From positions 7,564,001 through 7,628,000 of the forward strand of contig NC_083511.1 of NCBI RefSeq assembly GCF_032362555.1: DNA of 64,000 nt, read 5' to 3'. A program made the translations under genes and the position numbers. The notes beneath the pieces are model-generated. The model had not been told where the DNA came from, made no database searches, and saw nothing but the letters and a program-made list of their open reading frames with translations. Source of the DNA: Amyelois transitella. Taxonomy: Eukaryota; Arthropoda; Insecta; Lepidoptera; Pyralidae. Of the stretch, positions 1 to 10,783 are shown piece by piece (positions within the stretch are counted from its first letter, which is position 1; the number at the start of each line of letters is the position of its first letter).

Positions 1-297
1 AAAAAATAAAACAGAAATAATCATAAATTCCCTACCCTTGAATACATTTTGAGAATGTTTATTGAGCTTACAATGGTATTAGATACTCAATTATTTTCCT
101 ATTCATCATTTTATTAAGTAGCGAAAATTAAACAACAGTCTTACTGTGTAAAGATATTTCGTCAAACCACCAAGTTTTGGTTATATAGTGAACCCAGGGA
201 TCAAGCGCAATACCAGTAAGGCTGGGATATAGACGATAGGTTAGCACTTCTATAAGAATTATAACATTATGAAATAATAAATCTTACTTTATTCCAG

Positions 298-699
298 ATC
301 GCCGCAATTGCCTGCTTTATCGGCCTAGCCCGCGCTGGAGCCCTATACGGCACGGGCCTCGGCGGATACGGTGGCTACGGAGCCTATGGCGGCTACGGTG
401 GCTACGGACACGGAGGCTACAACAACTACGTCGGCGGCCACGCTGTCTCTCACGTAGCAGTCTCTAAGCAAGTTGCCACCCCAGTAGCCTACAGCCAAGC
501 CTACGCCCCAGCCGTGTCATACGCATCACAATACAGCGTCCATGGTCCCAGCGCTTACGGCTACGGCGGCTACGCTTCCCCGGCTTATGGCGGCTACGCT
601 TCCCCAGCCTATGGCGGCTACGCCTCCCCAGCATATGGCGGTTACGCTTCTCCCGCCTATGCTGGCTACGGATACGGCTCATACGGAAAATACTGGTAG
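298..699 (+). CDS. Gly/Tyr-rich cuticular protein, last exon (gene 1, 5' partial)
   Basis: This is the second exon of a small secreted structural protein. The acceptor AG is at 296-297, the frame opens at phase 0 and TAG lies at 697-699, giving 133 residues. It begins with the second half of a signal peptide (IAAIACFIGLARAG). A Gly-Tyr block (GGYGGYGAYGGYGGYGHGGY-like) follows, then VAVSKQVATPVAYSQ, then four tandem YASPAYGG octapeptides, and the end is GSYGKYW. The layout matches the neighbouring genes, whose first coding exon is ATG plus three codons. No such exon is visible in 1-297, so it probably lies left of the window. Gly-Tyr and AxPA repeats are typical of insect cuticular proteins without the Rebers-Riddiford domain. 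That it is a cuticle component is inference from composition and neighbours. A chorion or silk-type protein is less likely. Confidence 0.8.
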   Translation: MAAIACFIGLARAGALYGTGLGGYGGYGAYGGYGGYGHGGYNNYVGGHAVSHVAVSKQVATPVAYSQAYAPAVSYASQYSVHGPSAYGYGGYASPAYGGYASPAYGGYASPAYGGYASPAYAGYGYGSYGKYW

Positions 700-721
700 A
701 CAAAACTTGGATTGAAAACTG

Positions 722-727
722 AAATAA
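722..727 (+). terminator. Polyadenylation signal of gene 1
   Basis: AATAAA lies 23 bases after the stop codon of the Gly/Tyr-rich gene. No T/GT-rich downstream element was verified. Confidence 0.5.
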
Positions 728-1274
728 ATGATTGTACTCTATTCTTTGTTTTAAATTCATTATGAATGAATACATCATGTGAAAAAACGCGTCTTGTGTT
801 TTAGCGTATTTTCGAGATAGTCAGAAGTTTCTCACAACTACTAAAGAAAATATACAACATAAAAGTAGTGACAATCAGATGTAAGCATATATCTGTCTTT
901 GTTTGAACCAACAAAAAGCATATTATACTTTCCGAAATTAAAACCGATATGTTCATATAGTATGTTGTTATTGACAGCAGAATAACAGGCAATACTTAAT
1001 GATAACTTAGCTCATCACCATGAAATACTTATCTAGTTACGAATCGTGAAACACAATAGTATCTAATAAAATTACGCCATCAACTTATCATTCAACTTAT
1101 ATTACAGTAATTGCTCATGTTAATTATTGCGATGGAAATTCAAAGAAAACTCATCTGATCGTTGTACTTCCGAGACGGATTTCCTTATGGTCCAATAATA
1201 CTCTTAATAACTGGCTTCTGGTGTGCACATCGATTACACAATTTCATTAACAGCCTGGTTATAGGTGGAGCATT
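728..1274. other. Intergenic spacer, no gene seen
   Basis: AT-rich spacer between genes 1 and 2. Only short meaningless open frames occur. It ends at the shared upstream promoter motif of gene 2. Confidence 0.6.
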
Positions 1275-1287
1275 ACCTTGACATTGC
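1275..1287 (+). promoter_or_regulatory. Shared upstream motif ACCTTGACATTGC (gene 2)
   Basis: The exact 13-mer ACCTTGACATTGC lies 73 bases before the TATA box. The same 13-mer precedes genes 3 and 4 at similar distances. Its complement contains TCAAGGT, the core of the half-site bound by the nuclear receptor FTZ-F1 (TCAAGGTCA), a known regulator of insect cuticle genes. That factor assignment is inference. Confidence 0.5.
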
Positions 1288-1347
1288 CAGAAAACGCCTC
1301 GGGTGTTCCACGCAAATATCGTACCAATACCAGTTTCACTCTGCTCA

Positions 1348-1355
1348 TATAAAAG
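1348..1355 (+). promoter_or_regulatory. TATA box of gene 2
   Basis: TATAAAAG lies 62 bases before the start codon. A TCAGT initiator-like string is at 1370-1374, somewhat closer than the usual 30 bases, so the true start of transcription may be a few bases further on. Confidence 0.7.
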
Positions 1356-1409
1356 CGAATGCGAAAGCTTCAGTTATTATTACCAATAAGACCAACGCAC
1401 AACACAAAC

Positions 1410-2237
1410 ATGTACTCCAAGGTGAGAAAATATTCGTACGAAATAAAAAAATAATGTCATAAATGATTAATATTTTAAATTAATTTTAATCTAATTTTTC
1501 AGATTGTCATCCTCATGTGCGCTGCGGGCATCGCCTCCGCCGGCAACCTCCTCGCCTCTCCTGTGGCGACATACGCGGCCGCTCCCGCTGTCGCCACTTA
1601 CGCCGCCCCCGCCTACCATTCATACGCAGCCGCCCCCGCCTACCACTCGTACGCCGCCGCTCCCGTCGTCGCCAAGGCTGTAGCCCCAGCAGTGTCCTAC
1701 CAGTCAATCTCCACTCACTCTTCTCCTGTGGCTTATGCCGCAGCCCCAGTGGTCGCCAAGACCTACGCCGCTCCCGCCGTGACCTACGCGGCAGCCGCCC
1801 CCGTCTACGCTAAGACCCTCGCCGCTCCCGCCGTTACCTATGCCGCCGCTCCTGTTGTCACCAAGGCAGTAGCTCCCGCTGTCTCCTACCAGACCATCTC
1901 CACCCACTCCGCCCCTGTGGCTTACGCCGCAGCTGCCCCGGTAGTGGCTAAGACTTACGCCGCGCCCGCCATCTCTACCTACCACACCGCTCCTGCCGTC
2001 TCCACATACCACGGCGCTCCTGCTGTAGCCGCCTACCATGCTGCTCCCGCAGTCGCGTACTCTTCCTACTCCGCTCCCGTTGTGACCAAGACCATCGCCC
2101 CGGCCGTGAGCTACGCTGCCGCCCCCGCTGTGGCATACTCTGCCGGTCCAGTCCTTAAGTCTGCAGTCCATTACTCTGCTGCTCCCGCAGTTTCTCATGT
2201 ATCTTACTCCAGCTTGGGCGCAAGCTACGGCTGGTAA
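1410..2237 (+). CDS. Ala-rich AAPA-type cuticular protein (gene 2)
   Basis: The gene has two coding exons, 1410-1421 (M-Y-S-K) and 1503-2237, joined at phase 0 across an 81-base intron (GTGAG...TTTTTCAG). The product has 248 residues. The signal peptide is split by the intron (MYSK + [14 protein letters not shown]). The mature part is made of [23 protein letters not shown] and [18 protein letters not shown] modules and ends [19 protein letters not shown] repeats are characteristic of hard-cuticle proteins, and lepidopteran relatives are usually named 'cuticle protein 16.5-like' or 'larval/pupal cuticle protein H1C-like'. The second exon is GC-rich against AT-rich flanks and nearly identical to that of gene 3, while the introns differ. 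The start at 1410 is chosen because the TATA spacing, the 12-base exon and the signal peptide all agree. The role in exoskeleton is inference from the family. Confidence 0.88.
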
Positions 2238-3710
2238 ATAACCAAAGACTTTGTTTACGTTTGAACTAGTGCTATACAATGAATTTATTTATTATAAATA
2301 TGAAAATACATATTTTATAACAATCATATATTTTTTTGATTTATCCCTTTTTTGTATCAGTTTAAACTTTCGCATCTCTGATAAATTGAAGATTAAGGCA
2401 AGAAAATTTAAATGGACCGAACTGACAAATTGATTTATCTTATACATAATAATCTTTTATAAAGGTTAAATAAAATCGAGAGTGTTTCATCGAGAGTGAG
2501 CATATATCGACAAATGTACCTACGCACTTCGGCAGGCCTCAGTCATGTAGGTGTAGTGTGAATAAGTGCATGTAGGTCAGATGTGAGATGTATGAATATG
2601 GTAATCTTGACATGATGGACAAAATTATAACAAAGAACTGACTTTTAATTTACATTAAATATAAAGATTGAACTTCTTTTACATAACAAGCATTACGTAA
2701 ACATTAAATTCTTTTTTTACCGTTAACATCTAGCAGGTTGGCTACCTTGTTATCTACCTTGGTTACTTGGTATATTGTATGTTTGTTTTAAGTCATTTCT
2801 TGTTAAGAGATATGATCTTACCAAAAAAAGCGGTAGTGTGCTTTTTTCACTTCATATTGCAAATAACTCATCATTGAAAGATATTTTAAGCCGGACCAGG
2901 GTCAGTTTATTTATAATATGCGAAGCAAGGCCCATAGGTTCTTATTTCGGAGTTTTAAGTAGTGTCTAAGAAGGACGTAAATTGTATGAAGGTCGATACA
3001 CTAAAGTATTCACAGGTAAGTCCACCTGTTGTACATTTTACGTGCATGAAGTTTAAATAAATAAATAAATAAAAGTATTTTAGCCTCCTTGTTGTAATAC
3101 CTATGTTTTAAGAAGGAAATACCTTTCTATATTTATAAAAAATACCATCATAATTTTAAAATGATGAATTCTAAGGATGAACTTCAGCAAATAAGAATGA
3201 AAATTATACTCTTGTGGCAGTATTCATATTTATATAAAAAAATTTCAACTTTATTATTTTTAAGTACATGTTTCCTTCAAACTAAATCCTTAAGTTTTTA
3301 TTTCTTCAAGAATAATCATTACACATTCTCCACCTTATCATGCTCCTTGATATTTTATTTGTTTTTATTTTCATTAAAATGACGTACAGTTATTCTATGG
3401 ATATTATTTTATCGGGGCGATTTCTGGTAAATGAAATCTAAAACAACAGTGTTCTGAATAGCCGCAGTCTATGCCCGTTACAATTTATTTTATTAAGAAG
3501 AAGATGAAGACGCCCTATGTCCTAGACTACACCTAATACGATCTACATGAAAATACTCGTATAATTACCAGCTCTCTATTTCCATCTCTCACCATAAAGT
3601 ATCTACATATATCCAGATGCATTCTCTCATATTATCAACAAAGTACACTAAAACAACTTAAATTAGGTAAATGATTTTTAACCATCAAATTATTAAATAT
3701 TGTTTATTAA
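2238..3710. other. Intergenic spacer, no gene seen
   Basis: AT-rich, with only short open frames of no recognisable content. A possible poly(A) signal of gene 2 (AATAAA, 2469-2474) lies about 230 bases after its stop. A (TAAA)n run is near 3053-3074. Confidence 0.5.
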
Positions 3711-3777
3711 AAATCTTTACATAATTTTAATTGTGCTAGATTTCTTATCTAGCACAATTAAAATTATGTAAAGATTT
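3711..3777. repeat. Perfect hairpin, 30-bp arms, 7-base loop
   Basis: Arm 3711-3740 is the exact reverse complement of 3748-3777, with TTTCTTA between. No transposon ends or target duplication were recognised. It is one of several similar snapbacks in this window. Confidence 0.85.
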
Positions 3778-4070
3778 CAAGAAAATACAGATTTTTTTAT
3801 CGATTCTCAATAAATACGCGAGATAGTAAAAAATTTTTTTCTTCTTAGAAGTTTTGTCATACATTATGATGGTGAGCTTCCGTATGTCGTATCAACCTCC
3901 TTAATTAAGAACAGTTTCCAATGGATTACTGAACTATTCTACTCTCGTAACTCGATGATTACAGAGACACCGTCATAGGTTACTTGCTCAGAGAGTAAGT
4001 ACGAACTTTCGCAATTTATCATTTAAAAAGCATGGTTATAATCCATCACTAATAGTTTGTTGCAATCTAC

Positions 4071-4247
4071 ATACATATATTTCTTCACGCCTATATCCCT
4101 AACAGAGTAGACAGAGTTACAGTCTCGCATAGACTGAAATGTCACGTTCAGTTGTATGGCTTAATGATGGAATTGAGATTCAAATAGTGACAGGTTGAGA
4201 TTCAAATTGTTACCCCATCGCCTACAAAAACGAGTCCTCTAGTTGTT
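4071..4247 (-). repeat. Degenerate copy of the GTGTGGTTCCCGG SINE
   Basis: The complement reads in the order of the SINE: CGCCTACAAAAACGAG-side first, then the TCACTATTTGAATCTC-like core, then AAGACTGTTGGCTCTGTCTAC-like and GGATATAGACGTG-like ends. It is diverged and lacks the 5' head. Confidence 0.7.
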
Positions 4248-4820
4248 CTTCGCAATCTTTTGTCTACCTTCATAGAAATGAAATTATTACTTTAATTTTA
4301 ATTTACTAAACTACTAACAACACTTCAAAATTGTTGCAAGGTAGACTCAGTTAAATATTTATTGAATAAATTGTACCTAAATTTCTTTTTTCTATAATAG
4401 AAGTTAGTGAAACTGATTTCATAGGTTAAAATTAGCATTCAAGAAAAGCTATTTCCATAAAACATGTCATGGTTACCAAAGAATAAGAAGTATAAGTATG
4501 AAATAATTGGATTATTAAGTTTGTAGTTCAAATTTTCCACTGAAAAATCAATACTAAAGCACTAATGGGTAACAAATAATGATGTCAATCAACAAGCTTC
4601 TGATAGTTTTACAAACTCATTAAAATTTTATCGATGAAACTGGGGCGCGCTGAAAATATTTTTTTTAATAACTTGATCATAATGAGTATGTAGATGATTA
4701 ACGGTGTAATTAACACTCAATTTACTACCGTAAATTATTTCCTTATTGAGCCACAAAATTACGGATTTGATATTGACATCGATTACATATTATTATGTTT
4801 TTGGGCCATGGGTGGAGCGA

Positions 4821-4833
4821 ACCTTGACATTGC
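4821..4833 (+). promoter_or_regulatory. Shared upstream motif ACCTTGACATTGC (gene 3)
   Basis: This is an exact copy of the gene 2 upstream 13-mer, 81 bases before the TATA box. A further upstream match (GGTGGAGC) also resembles gene 2. Confidence 0.5.
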
Positions 4834-4901
4834 ATTGAAATCAAGTGCTCGGGGCGATCAACTTATATGCAAACATAATATCAACCAGTTTATGGTACCA
4901 G

Positions 4902-4909
4902 TATAAAAG
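4902..4909 (+). promoter_or_regulatory. TATA box of gene 3
   Basis: TATAAAAG followed by CGAAAG, as in gene 2. A likely start of transcription is in TCATTA at 4931-4936, 31 bases downstream. Confidence 0.75.
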
Positions 4910-4961
4910 CGAAAGTCGGTGCCCAAAAAATCATTACAAACCAGATCAACGAACAACAAAC

Positions 4962-5807
4962 ATGTACTCCAAGGTATGAATTAATTTGTTAATCTTGGTC
5001 AAAAAAAAATTACGGTTGTGTGTGAATATCAGGATCATTCGAAGTTAACAATTCATTTTTGTTTAATACAATAATACATTATATCGTTTTTGGTAACAGG
5101 TCGTCATCTTCCTGTGCGCTGCGGGCATCGCCTCCGCCGGCAACCTCCTCGCCTCTCCTGTGGCGACATACGCGGCCGCTCCCGCTGTCGCCACTTACGC
5201 CGCCCCCGCCTACCATTCATACGCCGCCGCCCCCGCCTACCACTCGTACGCCGCCGCTCCCGTCGTCGCCAAGGCTGTAGCCCCAGCAGTGTCCTACCAG
5301 TCGATCTCCACTCACTCTTCTCCTGTGGCTTATGCCGCAGCCCCCGTGGTCGCCAAGACCTACGCCGCTCCCGCCGTGACTTACGCGGCGGCTGCCCCCG
5401 TCTATGCCAAGACCCTCGCTGCTCCCGCCGTAACTTACGCCGCCGCTCCCGTCGTCGCCAAGGCAGTTGCTCCCGCTGTCTCCTACCAGACCATCTCCAC
5501 CCACTCCGCCCCTGTGGCTTACGCCGCAGCTGCCCCAGTAGTGGCTAAGACTTACGCCGCACCCGCCATCTCCACCTACCACGCCGCTCCCGCTGTAGCC
5601 GCCTACCACGCCGCTCCTGCCGTTGCGTACTCTTCCTACTCCGCTCCCGTTGTAACCAAGACCATCGCCCCTGCCGTGAGCTACGCCGCAGCCCCCGCTG
5701 TCGCATACTCCGCTGCCCCTGTCCTCAAATCCGCTGTCCACTACTCAGCCGCTCCAGCAGTTTCTCATGTCTCCTATTCCAGCCTTGGTGCAAGCTATGG
5801 CTGGTAA
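4962..5807 (+). CDS. Ala-rich AAPA-type cuticular protein (gene 3)
   Basis: Exons are 4962-4973 (M-Y-S-K) and 5100-5807, joined at phase 0 (donor GTATGA, acceptor GGTAACAG). The product has 239 residues. The signal peptide reads MYSK + [14 protein letters not shown]. The mature protein repeats [26 protein letters not shown] and [19 protein letters not shown] and ends [14 protein letters not shown]. It is almost the same protein as gene 2; it lacks a short [14 protein letters not shown]-like stretch and differs by a few silent and conservative changes. The GC-rich second exon is far more conserved than intron or spacer, which suggests recent duplication or gene conversion. Long open frames on other frames and the opposite strand are by-products of the GC-rich repeat. 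Confidence 0.88.
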
Positions 5808-6207
5808 ATGAAATCCTCGGATACGAATTGTACCTGTTTGTTATTTATTTATATTAGCAGTACATGTAAATATTTTAGATACGAAAACGAAATACATAAA
5901 CATGAAAATGTGAACATTATGTTTTTATTATCCCTACATCTTTGTAGTACTTAATAATAGTACATGGATTTAACAGTAATTAGTTCAATGAAAAAGTGAA
6001 GAGATTTCTTATTTTCACATAGTTATCAATAATCTCATCAATTTGCAATTGTTATTTCTGTTTTTTTTTTACCACCCCTAATAAAAAAGTTTAAATGAAA
6101 AGAATAATTTTCTTGGAATCAAAGATTTAATTCAAAGAATTTATTCTAATAAAATATTTTATATATTTGATCTTTTGACGCGATTTGCGAATTAAAAGAA
6201 CCAATAC
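5808..6207. other. Intergenic spacer, no gene seen
   Basis: AT-rich 400 bases between genes 3 and 4. No convincing poly(A) signal for gene 3 was found close to its stop. Confidence 0.5.
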
Positions 6208-6220
6208 ACCTTGACATTGC
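6208..6220 (+). promoter_or_regulatory. Shared upstream motif ACCTTGACATTGC (gene 4)
   Basis: Third exact copy of the 13-mer, 65 bases before the TATA box of gene 4. Confidence 0.5.
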
Positions 6221-6272
6221 GGTGACAATTTGCATTATTTTAATGTCGCCAGTTCGATGATGGGCTGACAAG

Positions 6273-6280
6273 TATAAAAG
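6273..6280 (+). promoter_or_regulatory. TATA box of gene 4
   Basis: TATAAAAG followed by CGAA, the same core as genes 2 and 3, 59 bases before the start codon. Confidence 0.75.
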
Positions 6281-6331
6281 CGAACGTTGGATGCCAAACT
6301 ACGAATACATAGACCAGGTCACTTTGCAAAC

Positions 6332-7211
6332 ATGTTTCCACAGGTATAGTTATACTTAAAATTTTTGCAATTTTTATATATCTTGATTTAACAAATAATT
6401 TACCATGTTGTTTTGTTTGCAGGCAACTGTTTTTTTCTGCATTGCAGCAGTTGCATCTGCTGGTAATCTTTACCAACCAACAGCCGCATTATATGCCCCG
6501 TATGCGTCTGCTCCAGCCTATGCAACGTACGTAACATCTCCAACAACATATGCCAGGCCACTAGGACCTGCAACTTCTTACCAATCTTTCACGAGATACG
6601 ATACATCATCTATTAAAACTGTAGCAACTCCAGTGGCGTATGCATCAATACCTGTGACTACCTACGCAGCACCGTTATTGAAATCAGTTACACCAGTGAC
6701 TTTGGCAGCACCAGATAAATTAGCAAATTCTTACCAAACAGTGAACTTGCAATCGTATAATCCCCCTGCTATAAAGGCATATACATCAGCGCCCGTTTAC
6801 GCTACCCCAGAACCTATTATTCCATCATATTCTTCTGCTCCAGTAGCAGTTTATTCTAGTGTACCTACTGTTTCAAGTTATTCGTATCCTGCCCCATCTG
6901 TACGTTATTCTTCAATTCCAGCCAACTACCCAGTTTCAGTCCCAGTGCGATACTCTTCAGCTTTGTCAAGCTATTCTGCACCTGCTTCCACGAGCTATTC
7001 ACCATCATCTACCGTAGCATATACTTCGTCTCCTACCTTAGCATATTCATCGGTTCATTCTATCGGTATCTCTACCCCAGTCTCTTACGCATCAACTCCG
7101 TATTCTTACGCTGCGTCTGCACCTATTGTTAGATCTGCAGTAAGATATTCCTCTGCTCCAGCTGTGTCTCGTGTTTCCTACTCCAGCTCAGATGCAAGCT
7201 ATGCATGGTAA
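6332..7211 (+). CDS. Ser/Tyr/Pro-rich cuticular protein, divergent AAPA relative (gene 4)
   Basis: Exons are 6332-6343 (M-F-P-Q) and 6423-7211, joined at phase 0 (donor GTATAG, acceptor TTTGCAG). The product has 266 residues. The signal peptide runs MFPQ + ATVFFCIAAVASAG. The mature part keeps the family layout (YASAPAYATY, TSYQSFTRYDT, TTYAAPLLKSV) but Ser and Thr replace much of the Ala, giving YSSAPVAVYSS and YSAPAST blocks. The end, APAVSRVSYSSSDASYAW, lines up with the tail of genes 2 and 3. Codon use is AT-rich, unlike the GC-rich neighbours, so this copy has escaped the homogenisation seen in the others. AATAAA at 7235-7240, 24 bases past the stop, is a good poly(A) signal. Cuticle role is inferred from family and position. 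Confidence 0.85.
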
Positions 7212-7234
7212 AAATGATTTCTATACACCTCTCT

Positions 7235-7240
7235 AATAAA
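7235..7240 (+). terminator. Polyadenylation signal of gene 4
   Basis: AATAAA 24 bases after the stop codon. Confidence 0.6.
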
Positions 7241-8016
7241 ATACGAGTAATATAATTTGTAACAAAATTTTAATGTGTTTAATTATTTCTCTCATTTTAT
7301 CATTTGATCCAATGAATAAAAATATATCAACATTATATTATTGCGTTTAATTCAAATGTTAATGATAAATTTCAAGGTTTTATGATTTTTTTTTATTTGT
7401 ACCTCACACAATGCACTTGTCAACGTTGAGTGCATTTTCAGATCTTGAAAAGTAGTTTAAGAATTAATCCTATGAGCGAATTTGATTTTAAGCCTTAAAC
7501 GGTTTAAAAAAAAAATATTTATTTATACATAGTGACAAAATGTATTAACGTATCACATTTTTAATGATAATATTTTGTTACTATTTTGATGATTGACATC
7601 TTATTGAACTAATCGACATTTAGCTACTAAAGCCTTCACATTCAATCAAAATCTCAATTCATAAATGAATAATGATAAACAGTGTTACTCGTAACAAATT
7701 TATATTAAAATTCAAATAAACTAGATTTCTAATATAAGAAGCTCACGTCCAATGTATCGGTTGATTATATAATTAAGTATACATGAATTTTAATAAGCGA
7801 AGCAACACAAATTATAAAATTATTTTTAAATAACAACCCAGTTGTGTACTTATATTCGGTATTAGAATGGTTGTATTTTCTTATCTACCTATTTCACTAG
7901 TTTCAACAGTAGCATATTATAGTAATATTCTTTCGCAATCAGGAAAGGGTGGGAAAAGTGAAGTGAGATACTAAATACAGAATTACAAATTAAATTCATC
8001 ACCACTTATTATCAAA
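7241..8016. other. Spacer between convergent genes 4 and 5, no gene seen
   Basis: AT-rich. Only homopolymer runs and short open frames are present. Confidence 0.5.
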
Positions 8017-8022
8017 TTTATT
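8017..8022 (-). terminator. Polyadenylation signal of gene 5
   Basis: TTTATT on the plus strand (AATAAA on the minus) 52 bases beyond the stop of the minus-strand gene 5. Confidence 0.5.
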
Positions 8023-8073
8023 CGTAACCTTATTTCAATATACCAGTCTCAAATAATTACAAATTTTTGGCAT

Positions 8074-9488
8074 TCATTTCTTCCAAGAATAACTGCCATC
8101 CGACCCACTGTATCGCACCCGCGATACTGCAGGCGCCGAGGAGTATTGGACCGGGGATGAAGGCTGCACACTTGGGTTTGGCAGTACCCCAGGGATTCCT
8201 GAAGGGTAACCGGGATACGAGGCAGGAGCGGGATATGCCTGATACTGAGTAGGGGCATAAGCTTGATTCTGAGTAGGAATATAAACTGGAAACTGAGGAG
8301 GATAAACAGGTGAAGGATTACCTTGGTATTGAGAAGGAGCGGGATTAGTTTGATATTGAGGGGGTGCAGGATATGCTTGATACTGATTGGAAGGAGAGTA
8401 AGTCTGATACTGAGGAGGTACAGGGTAAGGCTGATATTGAGCAGGAACAGGGAAAGCCTGATTGGGAGAAGGATAACCTTGATATTGGGGAGGATAAGAG
8501 TAGATTTGAGGTTGTACTTGAGGTGAAGGTTGAGGGTACGCCTGAGGAAATGATTGAGCATAAGACTGTGGGGTATATGAAGCTGGATAGTCAGTCACTC
8601 CAGAGTATTGACTAGGATATGCTGCTGCAGGAATATTAAATGAATAGGAAATGGCATTACTCTTTGTAGGATACTGAACTGCAGGGTATGAAGGAATAGA
8701 TACTGGATTTCCATTCTTTGTTGTCGCAGTAAATGTACCAGGAACAGGGGTTGGGATCTCAGTTATTGTTGGTCCACTGTATGGTTTGAGTCCAGACTTT
8801 GAAGCGACTGGACCAAATGACCCTTGTTGTGCCTTGTATGATTCGGTTGTTGTGGATCCGTATCCATAGGTTGGAGGACCTGTGTAAGTGGCAGATGCGA
8901 TGGCCGCGATGAGGAGAAGGGCCACGAGCTAAAACAAAATTTTAATACAGACATACATACGTAAGTTGAACTAAAATGGCAGCTGCATTCACAAATGCTT
9001 TGTCGTCCGGCTAACGCTACCAATCTTCACAACAGTGTAAAATAACTAAAAAACAAATAATAAATTTTCAAAATCCGTGTCAACATTTTGAGTTAACCAA
9101 GGATTTTCACCACTCTCATCTTCGCGTTCTCAGTCGCGTTTCGGGCCTGGAGTACGCTTACACACCATGCACATAAAAAAAGTTATTACCTTTTTTCAGA
9201 TTTCTATTTCCATACATAATAAACACCACAACAAAACTTCGTCAATCAGGCACGCCAACATACATTTTAGAACAGTCATTATGAAACTTGTCATCATACA
9301 TTTCCACATAACTATATTAAAAAAAAATGTTAAATCACAATGAGAAATATTATTGAGTTCTTTAATTACAATCAAGCCTTGTTCTTGGTTTTAATGACAA
9401 AATTAACGTCGACAAATAATTTAATGAGTCACATAAATCCACTTGCACTACCTTTTAATAAAAAAAGACACAGTACCTTTCCGAACAT
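8074..9488 (-). CDS. Pro/Gln/Tyr-rich secreted cuticular protein (gene 5)
   Basis: Two exons on the minus strand: 9477-9488 (M-F-G-K, donor GTACTG) and 8074-8928 (acceptor TTTTAG), phase 0. The product has 288 residues. The signal peptide is MFGK + LVALLLIAAIASA. An unrepeated N-terminal part (TYTGPPTYGYGSTTTESYKA) is followed by a repeat region from about residue 125 built on QYQxYPxPxQYQ units (Pro, Gln, Tyr). The tail, SSAPAVSRVRYSGSDGSYSWKK, is clearly the tail of gene 4 with two added Lys. First-exon length, intron phase and tail tie it to the cluster although the middle is different. The 12-base exon was placed by matching donor, start codon and TATA spacing; earlier ATG-donor candidates near 9220 break the frame. 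Function as a cuticle or other extracellular matrix component is inference. Confidence 0.82.
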
Positions 9489-9538
9489 ATTCGGTGTAAA
9501 ACTAGATGGCAGATTATGTAATTTATATCATCTTCGCG

Positions 9539-9546
9539 CTTTTATA
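9539..9546 (-). promoter_or_regulatory. TATA box of gene 5
   Basis: TATAAAAG on the minus strand followed by CGCGAAG, 51 bases before the start codon. It supports the remote 12-base first exon. The ACCTTGACATTGC motif was not found upstream. Confidence 0.7.
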
Positions 9547-10679
9547 TCCTCGCAAAAAACTGGTAAATGCCATCTCCAAATTGTAACAATATGCAAATGA
9601 TATATCATAGAAGGATGTAAATTATGTTTTCGATCAATCGAATAAGGTTCACAATCAATTAACTCTTTAACAATTCCATCGATCGTTCGTTTTTATGTGG
9701 AAAATGTAACAAAATCCAATGAAATATTATGTAAAATTTGTTACATAAATGTATGTATATAGGTATCGGTATCTTTCTAATTGATTCCTAGATTGACTTA
9801 TGTATGTATACCTCGGTACCTAAAACAGCTGCTAATATACTGTAGCAAAAGAATGTGCGAGTGAGAAAGACCAAATCCAAACAATTAAACCCACAATATT
9901 ATTTTTGAGCTAAGCTGTCATATTACTTTTATACCTACTTGTATACGACAAAAAAGTGTCGTAATTAAAAAAAAATATATGCATTATGACTAGTTTAATA
10001 TTACGTTTAGCACTAATTTCATGATGAGAATAACGGTATAAAGCTAATTGCGTGCTAATCTAATAAAAGCAATCTATAATTAAGTTATTCTAATAAAATA
10101 AAACCGTTTAATAAAAACAAAACCTTGTGAGAATCCTGTCATCTCGTGACCTTGCTAGAATCCTGTCAATAAAATCTAATTTTGTATTGGTTTCAATAAT
10201 AAATGTTAAAAATATTATAATTTAAATAGAAATGAGTTTAATTAATCTAGGTAATATAATTTATATTCATCATTCACAGATGATCAGACGACCTTCTTAC
10301 AGATTGCAGAAAAGTTGACTTTTTCACAAACGAGATCAAATAACAGCCTCAGTGAGTTTGATGCTCGAAGGGGTTAGGTTAGTCCCAAAAAAATACCGTA
10401 TAGCTGCAGGATCTTTAGGTTCGGCTATTCCTGTGATTTTAGTAGTGCAGACTTCCTCGCGTTTTCCCCTCTTTATAAGAGTTTTAGTTGCACTGATACT
10501 AATTTGAACAAATACTAGGATTAAACTTAGATAACTTTGAATGGAACTGAGTATCATTCATTCGTAACTCATCAATTTAAATCAGATTGAAAAAAAAATG
10601 TGCTTGTAAAAATTTCATAAGCGTAAAAATCTCAATTATCTTTACATCCTACGGAACGTAACAACTTCATGGTCTAAGT
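9547..10679. other. Spacer between divergent genes 5 and 6, no gene seen
   Basis: About 1.1 kb of AT-rich DNA separating two promoters that fire away from each other. A TATGTATGTATA-type microsatellite fragment lies near 9750-9810. Confidence 0.5.
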
Positions 10680-10762
10680 AATGAAAGTAACGGACAATAC
10701 AACGGCAATATTCGCTCGTATCGTATATAAACCTGAATATCACTTGCAGAAATTATTCAGTT
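10680..10762 (+). promoter_or_regulatory. Promoter of gene 6: AATGAAAGTA, TATA box, initiator
   Basis: AATGAAAGTA at 10680-10689, TATATAAA at 10724-10731 and the arthropod-type initiator TCAGTT at 10757-10762. The same three elements in the same order precede genes 7 and 8. Confidence 0.65.
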
Positions 10763-10783
10763 ACCAACTTTAGTAGCATCAAC

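Noticed and set aside
1704-2279. Long minus-strand and off-frame open frames across the cuticle exons (also at 5217-5741, 11397-11963, 14308-14829, 18131-18802)
   Set aside because: They mirror the GC-rich AAPA repeats (GGVG and RRSR strings) and have no signal, splice or promoter logic of their own.
9186-9214. Alternative first exon for gene 5 (ATG near 9214 with a GTAAT donor)
   Set aside because: It joins exon 2 in the wrong phase. The 12-base exon at 9477-9488 fits phase, TATA distance and the family.
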